In this document: positions 16,432 to 24,965 of the stretch, piece by piece | How positions within the stretch are numbered: position 1 is the first letter of the stretch | Layout of the letters: each line of letters begins with the position of its first letter | Assembly (NCBI GenBank): GCA_021847605.1 | Contig: JAJZQN010000026.1 | Coordinates: 1 to 57,670, forward strand | Source: Pseudomonadota bacterium | Lineage (GTDB): Bacteria; Pseudomonadota; Alphaproteobacteria; Sphingomonadales; Sphingomonadaceae | DNA length: 57,670 nucleotides | Direction: 5' to 3' | The notes under the pieces: generated by a model | What the model was told of the DNA's origin: nothing | Seen by the model: only the letters and a program-made list of their open reading frames with translations | Database searches by the model: none | Position numbers and translations under genes: made by a program

Positions 16432-17124
16432 ATGACATATGTGAAAGAAGAAATGATGCGATTCCCCCATCACTCCCACGGTCGCCATGGCGGCCATCAT
16501 TCCAACCATGGTCACGATCATGTTTCTGGCCATCGCGGCCACGGCCGCTTCGCCTTTCCCGGTGGGTTCGGTCGCGGTGGCTTCCCGGGCGGCCAGTTCG
16601 GCGGCGATCCCTTTGGCGATGACGGCATGCGCGGTAGCGGTCGGGGCGGGCGCGGCGGCGGTCGTCGCCGGCAATTCGACAATGAGACGCTGCGCCTCAT
16701 CCTGCTGAAGCTGATCGCCGATGAGCCGCGCCATGGCTATGAACTGATCCGCGCGATCGAGGCGCTGTCGGCGGAGGCCTATGCCCCCAGCCCCGGCGTT
16801 GTCTATCCGACCCTGACGCTGCTGTCCGAAATGGACCTGATCGTCGAACAGCCCGGCGAAGGTAGCCGTAAGCGCTTCGCCATTACCGAGGCTGGTGCGG
16901 CGATGATCGTGGAACGGCGCGAGGCGCTGGACATGGCGCTCGAACGGCTGGCGCATATGGCGCGCAAGGCCGAGCGGGTCGATGGCGGCCCGGTTCGCCG
17001 CGCGATGCATAATCTGCGCTTTGCGGTCCAGCAACGCCTTGAAAAGGAAGGGGCGGATAACCAGACCATGTTTGACGTCGCCGCCCTGATCGACGAGGCC
17101 GCCAGCAAGATCGAAAGGCTTTGA
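16432..17124 (+). CDS. PadR-family regulator with His/Gly-rich N-terminus (YqjI-like)
   Basis: This 230-residue protein has an N-terminal extension (residues 1-80) packed with His and Gly pairs such as FPHHSHGRHGGHH and HGHDH, followed by Arg/Gly repeats. The PadR winged helix covers 80-165 (LRLILLKLIADEPRHGYELI, then YPSPGVVYPTLTLLSEMDLI-like wording in the recognition helix). A C-terminal dimerisation helix follows. E. coli YqjI, a nickel-responsive PadR repressor with a His-rich N-terminus, has the same architecture and controls a ferric-chelate reductase. Metal sensing here is inferred from that. Twin GATATATC boxes upstream argue for autoregulation. A DUF2218 gene follows 2 nt after the stop. 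Confidence 0.85.
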   Translation: MTYVKEEMMRFPHHSHGRHGGHHSNHGHDHVSGHRGHGRFAFPGGFGRGGFPGGQFGGDPFGDDGMRGSGRGGRGGGRRRQFDNETLRLILLKLIADEPRHGYELIRAIEALSAEAYAPSPGVVYPTLTLLSEMDLIVEQPGEGSRKRFAITEAGAAMIVERREALDMALERLAHMARKAERVDGGPVRRAMHNLRFAVQQRLEKEGADNQTMFDVAALIDEAASKIERL

Positions 17125-17126
17125 AC

Positions 17127-17405
17127 ATGACCCTGACCGCTACCGTCCCGACCAAGTCCGGCAGCCGTTATCTGCAACAGCTTTGCAAACATTGGAGCCA
17201 CAAGTTCGAAACCGAATTTGATGCCGACAAGGGCGAGATCGCCTTTCCCATGGGGCCAATCCGCATGACGGCCGAGTCGGAGGCGCTGGTGGTCGTGCTG
17301 GAGCCGAATGCGGACGCCGATGTCGAACGGTTCAAACAGGTTGTGGCCGAGCATCTCGACCGCTTCGCCTTCCGCGAAGCGCCGCTGCCGTTCGACTGGA
17401 AGTGA
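17127..17405 (+). CDS. DUF2218 domain protein
   Basis: ATG at 17127 lies 2 nt past the PadR stop; a TTG at 17121 is in frame but overlaps that stop. The 92 residues consist of a single DUF2218 domain: SGSRYLQQLCKHWSHKFE, FPMGPIRMTAESEALVVVLE, and LDRFAFREAPLPFDW. DUF2218 proteins occur beside, or fused to, siderophore-interacting ferric reductases, and many look like small adaptor domains with a conserved Cys-Lys-His-Trp region. Co-transcription with a His-rich PadR regulator links it to metal, probably iron or nickel, homeostasis. No reductase gene is next to it here. Confidence 0.85.
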   Translation: MTLTATVPTKSGSRYLQQLCKHWSHKFETEFDADKGEIAFPMGPIRMTAESEALVVVLEPNADADVERFKQVVAEHLDRFAFREAPLPFDWK

Positions 17406-17417
17406 AGCACATCGCCA

Positions 17418-17456
17418 CCTCCGTTCGCCCTTCGACAGGCTCAGGGCGAACGGAGG
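17418..17456. repeat. Convergent intergenic palindrome, CCGTTCGCCCT type
   Basis: CCTCCGTTCGCCCT (17418-17431) pairs perfectly with 17443-17456 around an 11-nt loop TCGACAGGCTC. It sits between the convergent DUF2218 and M14 carboxypeptidase genes and probably works as a bidirectional terminator. It shares its core with the repeat at 15029-15108. Confidence 0.85.
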
Positions 17457-17462
17457 AGGGGG

Positions 17463-18593
17463 TCAGATCGAATCGATCATTTCAGCCAGCGTAGCGAGGC
17501 AATCCTTGCCAAGCTGGATGGAGCGGGCCGGGGACCAGCCATAATCGGCATCCGGCAGGTCGTCATTATCCTTGAACGGCATCTCCAGTGTCATCGCCAC
17601 CGCGCCGAAGCGTTCGGCAACCTGATTGGTGGACATGGCAAGATTGGCCTTGCCCGGCGCTGCGGTCGGATAGCCCAGCCGCGTCTGGAAGTCGGGCGTG
17701 CGGGCCGCCAGCGTGTCGCGATAGCGGTGATAGAGCGCCAATTGGCGCTCCGTGATCGAAGGGATGCCTTCAAAGCCCGCGATGAAGACGGCCGGGATCG
17801 CTTCGTCGCCATGCACGTCCATGGCAAAATCCACGCCGGTTTCGTCCATCGCATTACGGACCAGCAGCACTTCGGGGCTTTTGTCGGCGGTTGGCTCATG
17901 CCATTCGCGGTTCAGGTTCACGCCCACCGCATTGGTGCGCAGGTGGCCGCGACGGCTGCCGTCCGGGTTCATGTTGGGGACAAGATGGATCGTCGCCTTT
18001 TGCCGGAGCAGGCGGGCGACGGCATCCTCTTCGTCGGTCAGACGCTCCAGCGCGCCTTCCATCCACCATTGCGCCATGGTTTCGCCTGGATGCTGGCGTG
18101 CATAGAGCCACACCTGCTTCGGCCCGTTGCCGATAGTCAGCAGGTCCATCGTCTGCCCGTCGAGGGTCAGGCCGAGTTCGCGATGCGCGACGCCGGGTTG
18201 ACAGGCGGCCCATGCGATCAGGTCATGGTGGCGCTCCATCGAATAGGGCGCGAAATAGGCAAGCCAGACGGCGTTGCTGTCTTCCTCCAGGCGGATGGTC
18301 AGCGTGCCGTTGGCATAGCTGGTATCGGCCAGTAGCCAGTCTTCACGATCCTCGCTGATGCGGGCGCTATAGCCCGCCCAGCCGTCAGGATAGGCCGACT
18401 CGGCGCAATTGACGATGTTCAGTTCCACCGCGCGGCCGGCGACCCCGGCGACGCGGAAATGGAACCACTGATAAAAATCGCTCTGATGATCGCGGACGAT
18501 TTCCAGATCGGCGCTGACCCCTTCGGGCGTGTCGGTGATGGAAAGGACGCGGATGTTGCCGCTGTCGAAAGCGGTGGAGATGGAGATGCTCAT
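17463..18593 (-). CDS. M14-family zinc carboxypeptidase (cytosolic AGBL-like subfamily)
   Basis: This 376-residue protein has an N-terminal beta-sandwich (1-120), with the pattern of cytosolic carboxypeptidases (WFHFRVAG, then YFAPYSMERHHDLI), and a catalytic M14 domain. Zinc ligands are H168 and E171 in RQHPGET and H261 in DVHGDE. Substrate residues include NPDGSRRGHLRTNAVGVNLNREW, and the catalytic E337 lies in TLEMPFKDN. No signal peptide is present, so the enzyme acts in the cytoplasm. Eukaryotic relatives remove C-terminal glutamates from tubulin; the bacterial substrate is unknown. Its start overlaps the stop of the upstream DUF4136 lipoprotein by 4 nt, so the two are coupled. Confidence 0.88.
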   Translation of the reverse strand: MSISISTAFDSGNIRVLSITDTPEGVSADLEIVRDHQSDFYQWFHFRVAGVAGRAVELNIVNCAESAYPDGWAGYSARISEDREDWLLADTSYANGTLTIRLEEDSNAVWLAYFAPYSMERHHDLIAWAACQPGVAHRELGLTLDGQTMDLLTIGNGPKQVWLYARQHPGETMAQWWMEGALERLTDEEDAVARLLRQKATIHLVPNMNPDGSRRGHLRTNAVGVNLNREWHEPTADKSPEVLLVRNAMDETGVDFAMDVHGDEAIPAVFIAGFEGIPSITERQLALYHRYRDTLAARTPDFQTRLGYPTAAPGKANLAMSTNQVAERFGAVAMTLEMPFKDNDDLPDADYGWSPARSIQLGKDCLATLAEMIDSI

Positions 18594-19204
18594 TTGACGG
18601 TTATAGTGCGCCCCGATTCGCCCGGATAGCCCCCGATAAGGGCTGCGGCGAGTTTCTGCGCCGCGGTGGCGGGTTGCGACGCGGGGGTGCCTTGCTTGGC
18701 CTCCGTTGTGGCGCGTCCTTCCCAGATGGCGGCCGAATCGGACCGGCGGCGCAACTGGACATGGAGTTCGGTGGTCACGATGTCCTTGGGCTTGCCCGAC
18801 AGGTTGATGCCGACGCCCAGGCCTAGGTCGCCGAAGGTGCCGCCACGCCGTCCCCCGCCGCTGCCGATGCCGCCGCTCATGCCGACGCTGATCGGCTTGT
18901 CGCTGGAACGGTCGATGCCAGAGGGGCGGAAGCTGCGGGCGAAGCTGACCAGTGCGACATAGTCGCTCTGCGCGCCCTGAACCGGGGAGAAGCCGACACC
19001 CTGCATCTGTTGCGCGACCGCGTCGGCATAAGTGCGGAATTCCAGGCTGACGTCAGGATTGCCGGGCATTTCCTCGACCGCCAGCGTGCCGGACCGGGCC
19101 GGATTGTCGACATGGAATCGCGTCACCTCCACACGCGGAGCCGCCGTTGCACAGGCGGATAGCGGCAGGGCGATGAAGGCGAGAAGGGCGATGCGTGTAG
19201 TCAT
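18590..19204 (-). CDS. DUF4136-type lipoprotein
   Basis: ATG at 19204 is chosen; a longer frame to 19375 has no signal and crosses the promoter region. The 204-residue product has a lipoprotein signal (ALPLSAC-A), so it is anchored in the envelope. The DUF4136 core is VEVTRFHVDNPA, LEFRTYADAVAQQMQGVGF, SDYVALVSFARSFRP, a Gly/Ser/Arg-rich loop (GMSGGIGSGGGRRGG), then TTELHVQLRRRSDSAAIWEGRA. Function is unknown. It is translationally coupled to the M14 carboxypeptidase behind it, an odd pairing of an envelope lipoprotein with a cytosolic peptidase. Confidence 0.75.
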   Translation of the reverse strand: MTTRIALLAFIALPLSACATAAPRVEVTRFHVDNPARSGTLAVEEMPGNPDVSLEFRTYADAVAQQMQGVGFSPVQGAQSDYVALVSFARSFRPSGIDRSSDKPISVGMSGGIGSGGGRRGGTFGDLGLGVGINLSGKPKDIVTTELHVQLRRRSDSAAIWEGRATTEAKQGTPASQPATAAQKLAAALIGGYPGESGRTITVK

Positions 19205-19400
19205 GACGTTCACTCCGGGGACTGTATCGCATAAACGGCGCGGGCGGCTATATTCCCTCAACGCTCCTAGCCATGTAGTCGCTGCATGGAGGATGAACAG
19301 GCGGAAAAGACAGGTCGATGGCCTTGACTTTCTGCTGCCCCACCCATAGGGGCTGCGCTTCGATTTTCCGATCACACAAGATTCTCAAAGGCAGACTTCC

Positions 19401-19526
19401 ATGAAGATCCGCAACTCGCTCAAGTCGCTCAAGGGCCGTCACCGGGACAACCGCGTGATCCGTCGTCGCGGCCGTACCTACGTCATCAACAAGACTAACC
19501 GCCGCTTCAAAGCCCGCCAGGGCTAA
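19401..19526 (+). CDS. rpmJ: 50S ribosomal protein L36
   Basis: A 41-codon gene too short for common ORF cut-offs. The translation runs [36 protein letters not shown] and KARQG, which is the L36 type of alphaproteobacteria, lacking the zinc-binding cysteines of the C+ form. L36 is a small 23S rRNA-binding protein of the large subunit. CAGACTTCC lies just before the ATG. A hairpin terminator follows at 19584. It stands alone between a leftward lipoprotein gene and the convergent pyk. Confidence 0.95.
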   Translation: MKIRNSLKSLKGRHRDNRVIRRRGRTYVINKTNRRFKARQG

Positions 19527-19583
19527 TAGCGACGGCTGCCGCCTTTCCACGGGAAGGCGACGGTTCTTGTCTGAACGCGGCAT

Positions 19584-19610
19584 GCGCCCGATCGATGGTC
19601 GGGCGCTTTC
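19584..19610 (+). terminator. Likely terminator after rpmJ
   Basis: GCGCCCGA (19584-19591) pairs perfectly with TCGGGCGC (19599-19606) around a 7-nt loop, followed by TTTC. It lies 57 nt past the rpmJ stop. The short T-run makes it moderate in strength. Confidence 0.65.
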
Positions 19611-19715
19611 TGCGTGTGCGCTGAATTTTCGTGCGGCCTGAATCGACGCTGCTCTGGCAGATAGTTCCGCCAGAGCGCTCGTCCGAACGCGGGTAGGCGC
19701 CGGAATCGAAAATGG

Positions 19716-19734
19716 GGGGAGGCTGAACCTCCCC
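19716..19734 (-). terminator. Rho-independent terminator of pyk
   Basis: Read on the minus strand, GGGGAGG, loop TTCAG, CCTCCCC, then CCATTTTC lies 10 nt beyond the pyk stop. Stem and T-run fit an intrinsic terminator. Confidence 0.7.
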
Positions 19735-19743
19735 GCCATATTC

Positions 19744-21201
19744 TTATCCCTCGTCGCGCCCCTTCAGTTCATCGCCGCGCACGGTGGCGACGTGCAGCAC
19801 ATTGGTCGATCCCGGCGTGCCGAAGGGGACGCCGGCCAAAACGACGATCTTGCCGCCCTTGACCGTCATCCCGTGGCGCAGCGCCATGCGGCGGGCCTTG
19901 CCGATCATTTCTTCGAAATTGCCGATATCCTTGGTGCGGACGGCATAGACGCCCCAGGTCAGGCCCAGCTTGCGCGCGGTGTCCTGACGCGGGGTGAGGG
20001 CGAGGATGGGGGCGGACGGGCGTTCGCGTGCCACGCGGCGCACGGTGCTGCCCGACGAGGTGAAACAGGTGATGGCGCTGGCGCCGACGACGGCGACGAT
20101 ACTGCCCGCGCCTTCCGCCAAAGCGTCGGCGGTGGTGGGATCGGGCAGGGTTTCGGTAAAGTGCAGCCGGGCGAAATAGCCCGGATCGCGTTCGACACTG
20201 TGGGCGATGCTATCCATCATCGATACCGCCTCGACCGGCCAGTCGCCTGCTGCCGTTTCGGCCGACAGCATGATGGCATCGGCCCCGTCATAAACGGCGG
20301 TCGCGACGTCCGACACTTCGGCGCGAGTCGGGGTCGGCGCCTTGATCATCGATTCGAGCATCTGGGTCGCGACCACGACCGGACGGCCCATGCGGCGGGC
20401 GGTCGCCACGATCTGCTTCTGGAGCGGGGGGACCGCCTGTGGCGGCAATTCGACGCCCAGATCGCCGCGCGCGACCATCACGCCGTCGGCCAGTTCGATA
20501 ATCTCCTCCAGCCGCTGGACGGCGGCTGGCTTTTCGATCTTGGCCATCAGCGCGCCATAGCCGCCCATCAGCTTGCGCGCTTCGGCAAGGTCTTCGGGCC
20601 GCTGCACGAAGCTGAGCGCGATCCAGTCGCATCCCTGCTGCATCGCGAAGCTGAGATCGCGCCGGTCCTTGTCGGTCAGCGCCGGGACCGGGACCACGAC
20701 ATCAGGCACGTTCACGCCCTTGCGGTTGGACAAAGTGCCGCCGACCTCGACGATGGTGTCGATCCGGTCGTCGGCCACGGTCTTCACCCGCAACACCATC
20801 TTGCCATCGTCCAGCAGCAGCCGGGTTTCGGGCACCAGCGCGGCATAGATTTCGGGATGGGGCAGGTTGACGCGGCGGGCATTGCCCGGCGTTTCGTCGC
20901 GGTCCAGTACGAAAGCGGAGCCGGTTTCCAGGATCGCCAGCCCCTTTTCGAATGTCCCGACGCGCAATTTCGGCCCCTGAAGGTCGCCAAGGATGGTCGT
21001 CGGGCGCCCGAATTCCTTTTCCAGTGCGCGGATGGTGGCGATGCGGGCGGCATGATCCTCATGCGCGCCATGGCTCATATTGATGCGGAAGGCATCGGCC
21101 CCGGCCACGAACAGCGCGCGGATCATCTCCGCGCTGTCGCTCGCAGGACCAAGGGTCGCAAGGATGCGGACCTTGCGCGAACGGGGCGGTAATTTGGTCA
21201 T
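19744..21201 (-). CDS. pyk: Pyruvate kinase
   Basis: This 485-residue protein starts TKLPPRSRKVRILATLGPAS, with the substrate-site arginine and the phosphate-binding NMSHG near residue 40. GDLQGPKLRVG begins the region before the B domain. The catalytic MAKIEKPAAVQ (Lys near 218) and the metal-binding GVMVARGDLGVELP follow, then the A-domain VVVATQMLESMI, TRAEVSDVATAVYDGADAIMLSAETA, and a C-terminal domain with TSSGSTVRRVARERP. The enzyme makes pyruvate and ATP from PEP and ADP. This is the last step of the Entner-Doudoroff pathway used by sphingomonads. Length and motifs are complete. Confidence 0.97.
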   Translation of the reverse strand: MTKLPPRSRKVRILATLGPASDSAEMIRALFVAGADAFRINMSHGAHEDHAARIATIRALEKEFGRPTTILGDLQGPKLRVGTFEKGLAILETGSAFVLDRDETPGNARRVNLPHPEIYAALVPETRLLLDDGKMVLRVKTVADDRIDTIVEVGGTLSNRKGVNVPDVVVPVPALTDKDRRDLSFAMQQGCDWIALSFVQRPEDLAEARKLMGGYGALMAKIEKPAAVQRLEEIIELADGVMVARGDLGVELPPQAVPPLQKQIVATARRMGRPVVVATQMLESMIKAPTPTRAEVSDVATAVYDGADAIMLSAETAAGDWPVEAVSMMDSIAHSVERDPGYFARLHFTETLPDPTTADALAEGAGSIVAVVGASAITCFTSSGSTVRRVARERPSAPILALTPRQDTARKLGLTWGVYAVRTKDIGNFEEMIGKARRMALRHGMTVKGGKIVVLAGVPFGTPGSTNVLHVATVRGDELKGRDEG

Positions 21202-21320
21202 ATCGTCTCCTGGCAGTCGTGATCGCTCCTGACATGCCCATTGGCCTTGTCAGCGCGTCGTTATGAGTTTTATCCGTGCTGCACGACAGGATGATGTAGT
21301 TTCAGCGAAAGGGTCCGCCG

Positions 21321-21620
21321 ATGACCGATACCATACTCACAGATGCCGCTGCCGCAACCGCCTTCCGACGGCTGGTCGCGCATTTGCAGCATCGCACGGA
21401 TGTGCAGAATATCGACCTCATGGGACTGGCGGGCTTTTGCCGCAATTGCCTGGCCGACTGGATCGCCGAAGCGGATGGGGGACTGAGCAGGGATCAGGCC
21501 CGTGAAATCATCCACGGCATGCCCTTTACCGAGTGGAAATCCCGCTATCAGGGCGAAGCGACCCCCGATCAGGTCGCAAGGATGCAGGAGAGTGTGGCGA
21601 AGAACGCGGACAATCATTAG
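21321..21620 (+). CDS. DUF1244 family protein
   Basis: This 99-residue protein matches DUF1244. After a variable N-terminus comes [33 protein letters not shown], with the family's conserved Cys pair in GFCRNCL, then [24 protein letters not shown]. The structure is an all-helical bundle and its function is unknown. Conserved acidic and basic residues suggest that it binds another protein. ATG at 21321 follows AAAGGG. The gene lies 49 nt before gapR on the same strand, so both are likely co-transcribed. Confidence 0.88.
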   Translation: MTDTILTDAAAATAFRRLVAHLQHRTDVQNIDLMGLAGFCRNCLADWIAEADGGLSRDQAREIIHGMPFTEWKSRYQGEATPDQVARMQESVAKNADNH

Positions 21621-21669
21621 AGGCGTCCGCCAACCGATTCATTCACCCACACCAATTACGGAGATTCCC

Positions 21670-21912
21670 ATGAGCGAGGGCAATGTCGCCGCCGACCAGC
21701 TACGTCTGCTGATCGAGCGTATCGAACGACTGGAAGAAGAAAAGAAGGGTATCGGCGACGATATCAAGGACGTCTATCTGGAAGCCAAGGCAACCGGCTA
21801 TGACGCCAAGATCATGCGCCAGATCATTCGTCTGCGTAAGATGCAGCCGCATGACCGTCAGGAAATGGAAGCCATTCTCCAGACCTACCTGTCCGCGCTG
21901 GGCATGGAATAA
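21670..21912 (+). CDS. gapR: GapR (DUF2312) nucleoid-associated protein
   Basis: ATG at 21670 after TTACGGAGA gives 80 residues; a longer in-frame extension overlaps the DUF1244 gene and is not used. The protein is almost entirely coiled coil: [36 protein letters not shown], then [17 protein letters not shown] and the C-terminal clamp. In Caulobacter, GapR forms dimer clamps around overtwisted, AT-rich DNA ahead of replication and RNA polymerase and stimulates topoisomerases. The gene is short and close to the family norm. Confidence 0.95.
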   Translation: MSEGNVAADQLRLLIERIERLEEEKKGIGDDIKDVYLEAKATGYDAKIMRQIIRLRKMQPHDRQEMEAILQTYLSALGME

Positions 21913-22033
21913 TTCCGGTTTCCACCGGATGCCTGATGCCGTCGACAAAGGGCGGCATCAGGACCGGAGCCTGCTTTCCCTCGCGCTCTCTCTGGCTTAG
22001 GCTCAGCCACGGATTTTGAGAGGAGAGCGTATC

Positions 22034-22360
22034 ATGCCCCAAGTCATCGTCAGCACCACTAGCCGGCTGGAGGGGAAACCCGCGACCGACTATCTGGGCA
22101 TCGTCACCGGTGAGGTGATCGTCGGAGCCAATTTGTTCCGCGATCTTTTTGCCAGCGTGCGCGACATAGTGGGCGGCCGTTCGGGCGCCTATGAGGATGT
22201 GCTGCAACGCGCGCGTGAGCAGGCGATCGAGGAAATGCGCGGCCGGGCCGCCAGCCTGGGCGCCGATGCCGTCGTTGGCGTCGATCTCGATTATGAAGTG
22301 CTGGGCTCCAACGGCTCCATGCTGATGGTGTCGGCATCCGGCACGGCGATTCGCTGTTGA
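22034..22360 (+). CDS. YbjQ-family (UPF0145) protein
   Basis: ATG at 22034 follows AGGAGAG; an in-frame TTG 18 nt earlier lies within that signal. The 108 residues match UPF0145: [48 protein letters not shown], and [32 protein letters not shown]. The fold is a small dodecin-like ring protein, with possible heavy-metal binding. Function is not established. The next gene starts with TTG overlapping this stop, so translation is coupled. Confidence 0.85.
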   Translation: MPQVIVSTTSRLEGKPATDYLGIVTGEVIVGANLFRDLFASVRDIVGGRSGAYEDVLQRAREQAIEEMRGRAASLGADAVVGVDLDYEVLGSNGSMLMVSASGTAIRC

Positions 22361-22851
22361 ACCTCATTGTCCGTCCAGCAACCCCGGATGATGCGGCCGC
22401 CTGTGCGGCCATCTATGCCCCCTTCGTGCTGGGAAGCTGGGTCAGTTTCGAAACCGACGCGCCTGACACTGCTGAAATGGCGCGCCGGATCGCGGCCTAT
22501 CAGGATTCCCATGGCTGGCTGATCGCGCAGGATCAGGCGGGGCATGTTGTCGGCTATGCCTATGGCAGTCCGCATCGCACCCGCGCCGCCTATGCCACGT
22601 CGTGCGACGTGGCCATCTATGTTGACCCCGCCAACGCGCGGCAGGGGGTGGGTAGGGCGCTCTATGGAGAACTTTTGCCCATGCTGGCGCAGCGCGGGCA
22701 TCATGCAGCCTTTGCCGGGATAGCGTTGCCTAACGACGCCAGCATTGCCTTGCACCGGGCAATGGGTTTTACGCCGGTCGGCATCTATCGCGAGGTCGGG
22801 TGGAAGATGGGCGGGTGGCGTGACGTAAGCTGGTGGCAGCATATCCTGTGA
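22357..22851 (+). CDS. GNAT N-acetyltransferase, phosphinothricin-acetyltransferase-like
   Basis: This 164-residue protein begins with TTG at 22357, overlapping the previous stop. Motif order follows the PAT/Bar GNAT subfamily: [50 protein letters not shown], then the acetyl-CoA-binding [18 protein letters not shown] and the closing [30 protein letters not shown]. Relatives acetylate small amines such as phosphinothricin, methionine sulfone or sulfoximine. The actual substrate is unknown. The end region with WKMGGWRDV is very typical. Confidence 0.85.
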   Translation: MNLIVRPATPDDAAACAAIYAPFVLGSWVSFETDAPDTAEMARRIAAYQDSHGWLIAQDQAGHVVGYAYGSPHRTRAAYATSCDVAIYVDPANARQGVGRALYGELLPMLAQRGHHAAFAGIALPNDASIALHRAMGFTPVGIYREVGWKMGGWRDVSWWQHIL

Positions 22852-22923
22852 CGGTTGCCCTTTGGGCGGCCACTGGTGTAAGGGCGCCCATCAGTTTTCA
22901 ACGACAGACAAGAATTCAGGACC

Positions 22924-23667
22924 ATGGCAGGCCATTCCAAATTCAAGAATATCATGCATCGCAAGGGCGCGCAGGACAAGAAGCGCTCCTCGATGTTCTC
23001 CAAGCTGAGCCGCGAAATTACCGTCGCGGCTAAGATGGGCATGCCCGACCCGGACATGAATCCGCGCCTGCGTCTGGCGATCAACGCCGCCAAGGCCCAG
23101 TCCATGCCCAAGGACAATATCCAGCGCGCGATCGACAAGGCGGTCGGCGGCGACACGGATAATTACGAAGAAATCCGTTATGAAGGCTATGGTCCCGGCG
23201 GCACCGCCATCATCGTCGAGGCGCTGACCGACAATCGCAACCGCACCGCCACGAATGTGCGGACTGCCTTTGCCAAGAATGGCGGCAACCTCGGTTCGTC
23301 GGGCGCCGTTGCCCATGGCTTCGACCGCCTTGGCCTCATCACCTATCCCGCCAGCGCGGGCGATGCCGAAGCGATCTTCGAAGCGGCGCTGGAAGCGGGC
23401 GCGGAAGACGTGTCGTCGACCGAAGACGAGCATGAAATCTGGACCGCGATGGACGCGCTGCACGAAGTCGCCAAGGCGCTGGAGGCCAGCCTCGGCCCGG
23501 CAGAGGGCGCCAAGCTGGCGTGGAAGCCGACGACCACCGTCGAAGTCGACGAATCCAACGCCGCGACCCTGCTGAAGCTGGTCGACGCGCTGGAAGATGA
23601 TGACGATGTTCAGACCGTCTGGGGCAATTATGAAGTGTCCGACGACGTGATGGAAAAGCTGGGCTGA
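22924..23667 (+). CDS. yebC: YebC/PmpR family translation/transcription factor
   Basis: This 247-residue protein is typical of YebC throughout: the start [21 protein letters not shown], then [69 protein letters not shown] and the acidic C-terminal domain. Members have been described as transcription regulators and more recently as ribosome-associated factors that help translate proline-rich stretches. The gene lies just before ruvC, a conserved order (yebC-ruvC). Confidence 0.96.
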   Translation: MAGHSKFKNIMHRKGAQDKKRSSMFSKLSREITVAAKMGMPDPDMNPRLRLAINAAKAQSMPKDNIQRAIDKAVGGDTDNYEEIRYEGYGPGGTAIIVEALTDNRNRTATNVRTAFAKNGGNLGSSGAVAHGFDRLGLITYPASAGDAEAIFEAALEAGAEDVSSTEDEHEIWTAMDALHEVAKALEASLGPAEGAKLAWKPTTTVEVDESNAATLLKLVDALEDDDDVQTVWGNYEVSDDVMEKLG

Positions 23668-23674
23668 TTCAGCA

Positions 23675-23705
23675 CATATGGCCTCTCCCTTGAAGGGGAG
23701 GGGCC
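23675..23705. repeat. Imperfect hairpin between yebC and ruvC
   Basis: GGCCTCTCCCTT and AGGGGAGGGGCC face each other around a GA loop at 23680-23705, just before ruvC. It matches the CCTCCCCT-type repeats at 40293-40404, and may reduce read-through into ruvC. Confidence 0.5.
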
Positions 23706-23720
23706 GAGTACAGTGAATTT

Positions 23721-24212
23721 ATGATAATTCTTGGTCTTGATCCTGGCCTTGGCACCACGGGTTGGGGGCTGATCGCCGCTGACGGCAATCGGCTGACCCA
23801 TGTCGGCAATGGTCAGATCAAGACGGATAGCGCCATGTCGCTGGCGACGCGGCTGATGGCGCTCGATCTGGCGCTGACCGACCTGATCCTAGAACATCGG
23901 CCTGACGGCGCAGCGGTCGAAGAGGTGTTCGTCAACGTCAATCCGCAATCGACGCTGAAGCTGGGTCAGGCGCGGGGCGTCATCCTGCTCAATGCCGCGC
24001 GGTCGGGCATGGAAGTGGGCGAATATGCCGCCCGCCTCGTCAAGAAATCCGTCGTCGGCGTCGGCAATGCGTCGAAGGATCAGGTTCACGCCATGGTGTC
24101 GCGCCTGCTGCCCGGCGCGAAGATCGCCGGACCGGACGCCGCCGACGCGCTGGCGGTCGCCATCACCCACGCCCACCATCTGGCCAGCGCGCGGCGCGTA
24201 CCAACGCGCTGA
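23721..24212 (+). CDS. ruvC: Holliday junction endonuclease RuvC
   Basis: This 163-residue protein carries the four-acid RNase H-like active site: D7 in [14 protein letters not shown], the E near residue 68 in [15 protein letters not shown], and the terminal pair in [16 protein letters not shown]. RuvC cuts Holliday junctions moved by RuvAB during recombination repair. ruvA and ruvB are not in the window. ATG at 23721. Confidence 0.95.
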   Translation: MIILGLDPGLGTTGWGLIAADGNRLTHVGNGQIKTDSAMSLATRLMALDLALTDLILEHRPDGAAVEEVFVNVNPQSTLKLGQARGVILLNAARSGMEVGEYAARLVKKSVVGVGNASKDQVHAMVSRLLPGAKIAGPDAADALAVAITHAHHLASARRVPTR

Positions 24213-24224
24213 CCTGAACGGGTT

Positions 24225-24944
24225 TCAGCCGAACAGGTCGCCCAGAAAATCGACCATCGAGCGATAGCTGCGGCGGTCGGCCTCGGCATTATAGGCCAGT
24301 CCGTGCGCCGGATCGTTCGCGTCATGGTCGGTGAAGGCGTGGCCGGTATGGCCATAGGCATGAATCTGCCAGTCGCAGCCCGCTTCGGTCAGTTCCCTGG
24401 CCAGCGCGACGGTGGCATCGGGCTGTGCGATAGGGTCATCCCAGCCGTGGCAGATCAGCAGCTTGGCGGCGATGGTCGCGTTGGGAAAGGGCGGCGCCTG
24501 ATAGACGCCGTGGAAGCTGACGCCGCCGGCAATGTCTGCGCCTGAGCGGGCGAGGTCGAGGACGCAGCGGCCACCGAAGCAGAAACCGATGGCGGCGGTG
24601 CGGGCCGCATCCACTTCAGGCAGGCTTTTCAGAATGGCATGGGCGGCATTGGCCCGATCGCGCAGCAGGGCGCGGTCGTCATTCAACTCGGCCATATAGA
24701 GGCCGGGATTTTCGTCCTGTCGCGTGGTGCGCTTGCCCTGACCGAACATATCGACCACCAGCACGGCATAGCCCAGCGCCGCGACTTTCTCGGCATAGGC
24801 GAAATCCGCTTCCTTGGTGCCAAGGATGTTGGGGAAAAGAAGGACGCCCGGTTGCGGTCCGGTCGCCGCATCGTCGATGACGGCCATGCTTTCGAACAGT
24901 CCGCCCGGACCTTCATGCAGGGTGGTGCGGCGAATGATGGCCAT
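24225..24944 (-). CDS. Dienelactone hydrolase family protein
   Basis: This 239-residue alpha/beta hydrolase has the dienelactone hydrolase layout. The nucleophile is Cys in IGFCFGGRCVLDLA rather than Ser. The acid lies in HGWDDPIAQPDAT and the His near YGHTGHAFTDHDAND. The N-terminal part reads GVLLFPNILGTKEADFAYAEKVAALGYAVLVVDMFG. Members open lactone rings of chlorocatechol breakdown products or other esters. Outside a catabolic cluster, as here, the true substrate is unknown. It is convergent with ruvC, 12 bp away. Confidence 0.85.
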   Translation of the reverse strand: MAIIRRTTLHEGPGGLFESMAVIDDAATGPQPGVLLFPNILGTKEADFAYAEKVAALGYAVLVVDMFGQGKRTTRQDENPGLYMAELNDDRALLRDRANAAHAILKSLPEVDAARTAAIGFCFGGRCVLDLARSGADIAGGVSFHGVYQAPPFPNATIAAKLLICHGWDDPIAQPDATVALARELTEAGCDWQIHAYGHTGHAFTDHDANDPAHGLAYNAEADRRSYRSMVDFLGDLFG

Positions 24945-24965
24945 TGGTAATCTCCTGTAATGCTA

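Noticed and set aside
22357..22851. Dedicated phosphinothricin resistance gene
   Set aside because: The GNAT protein is similar in layout to PAT, but such enzymes are widespread with other amine substrates, so resistance is not claimed.
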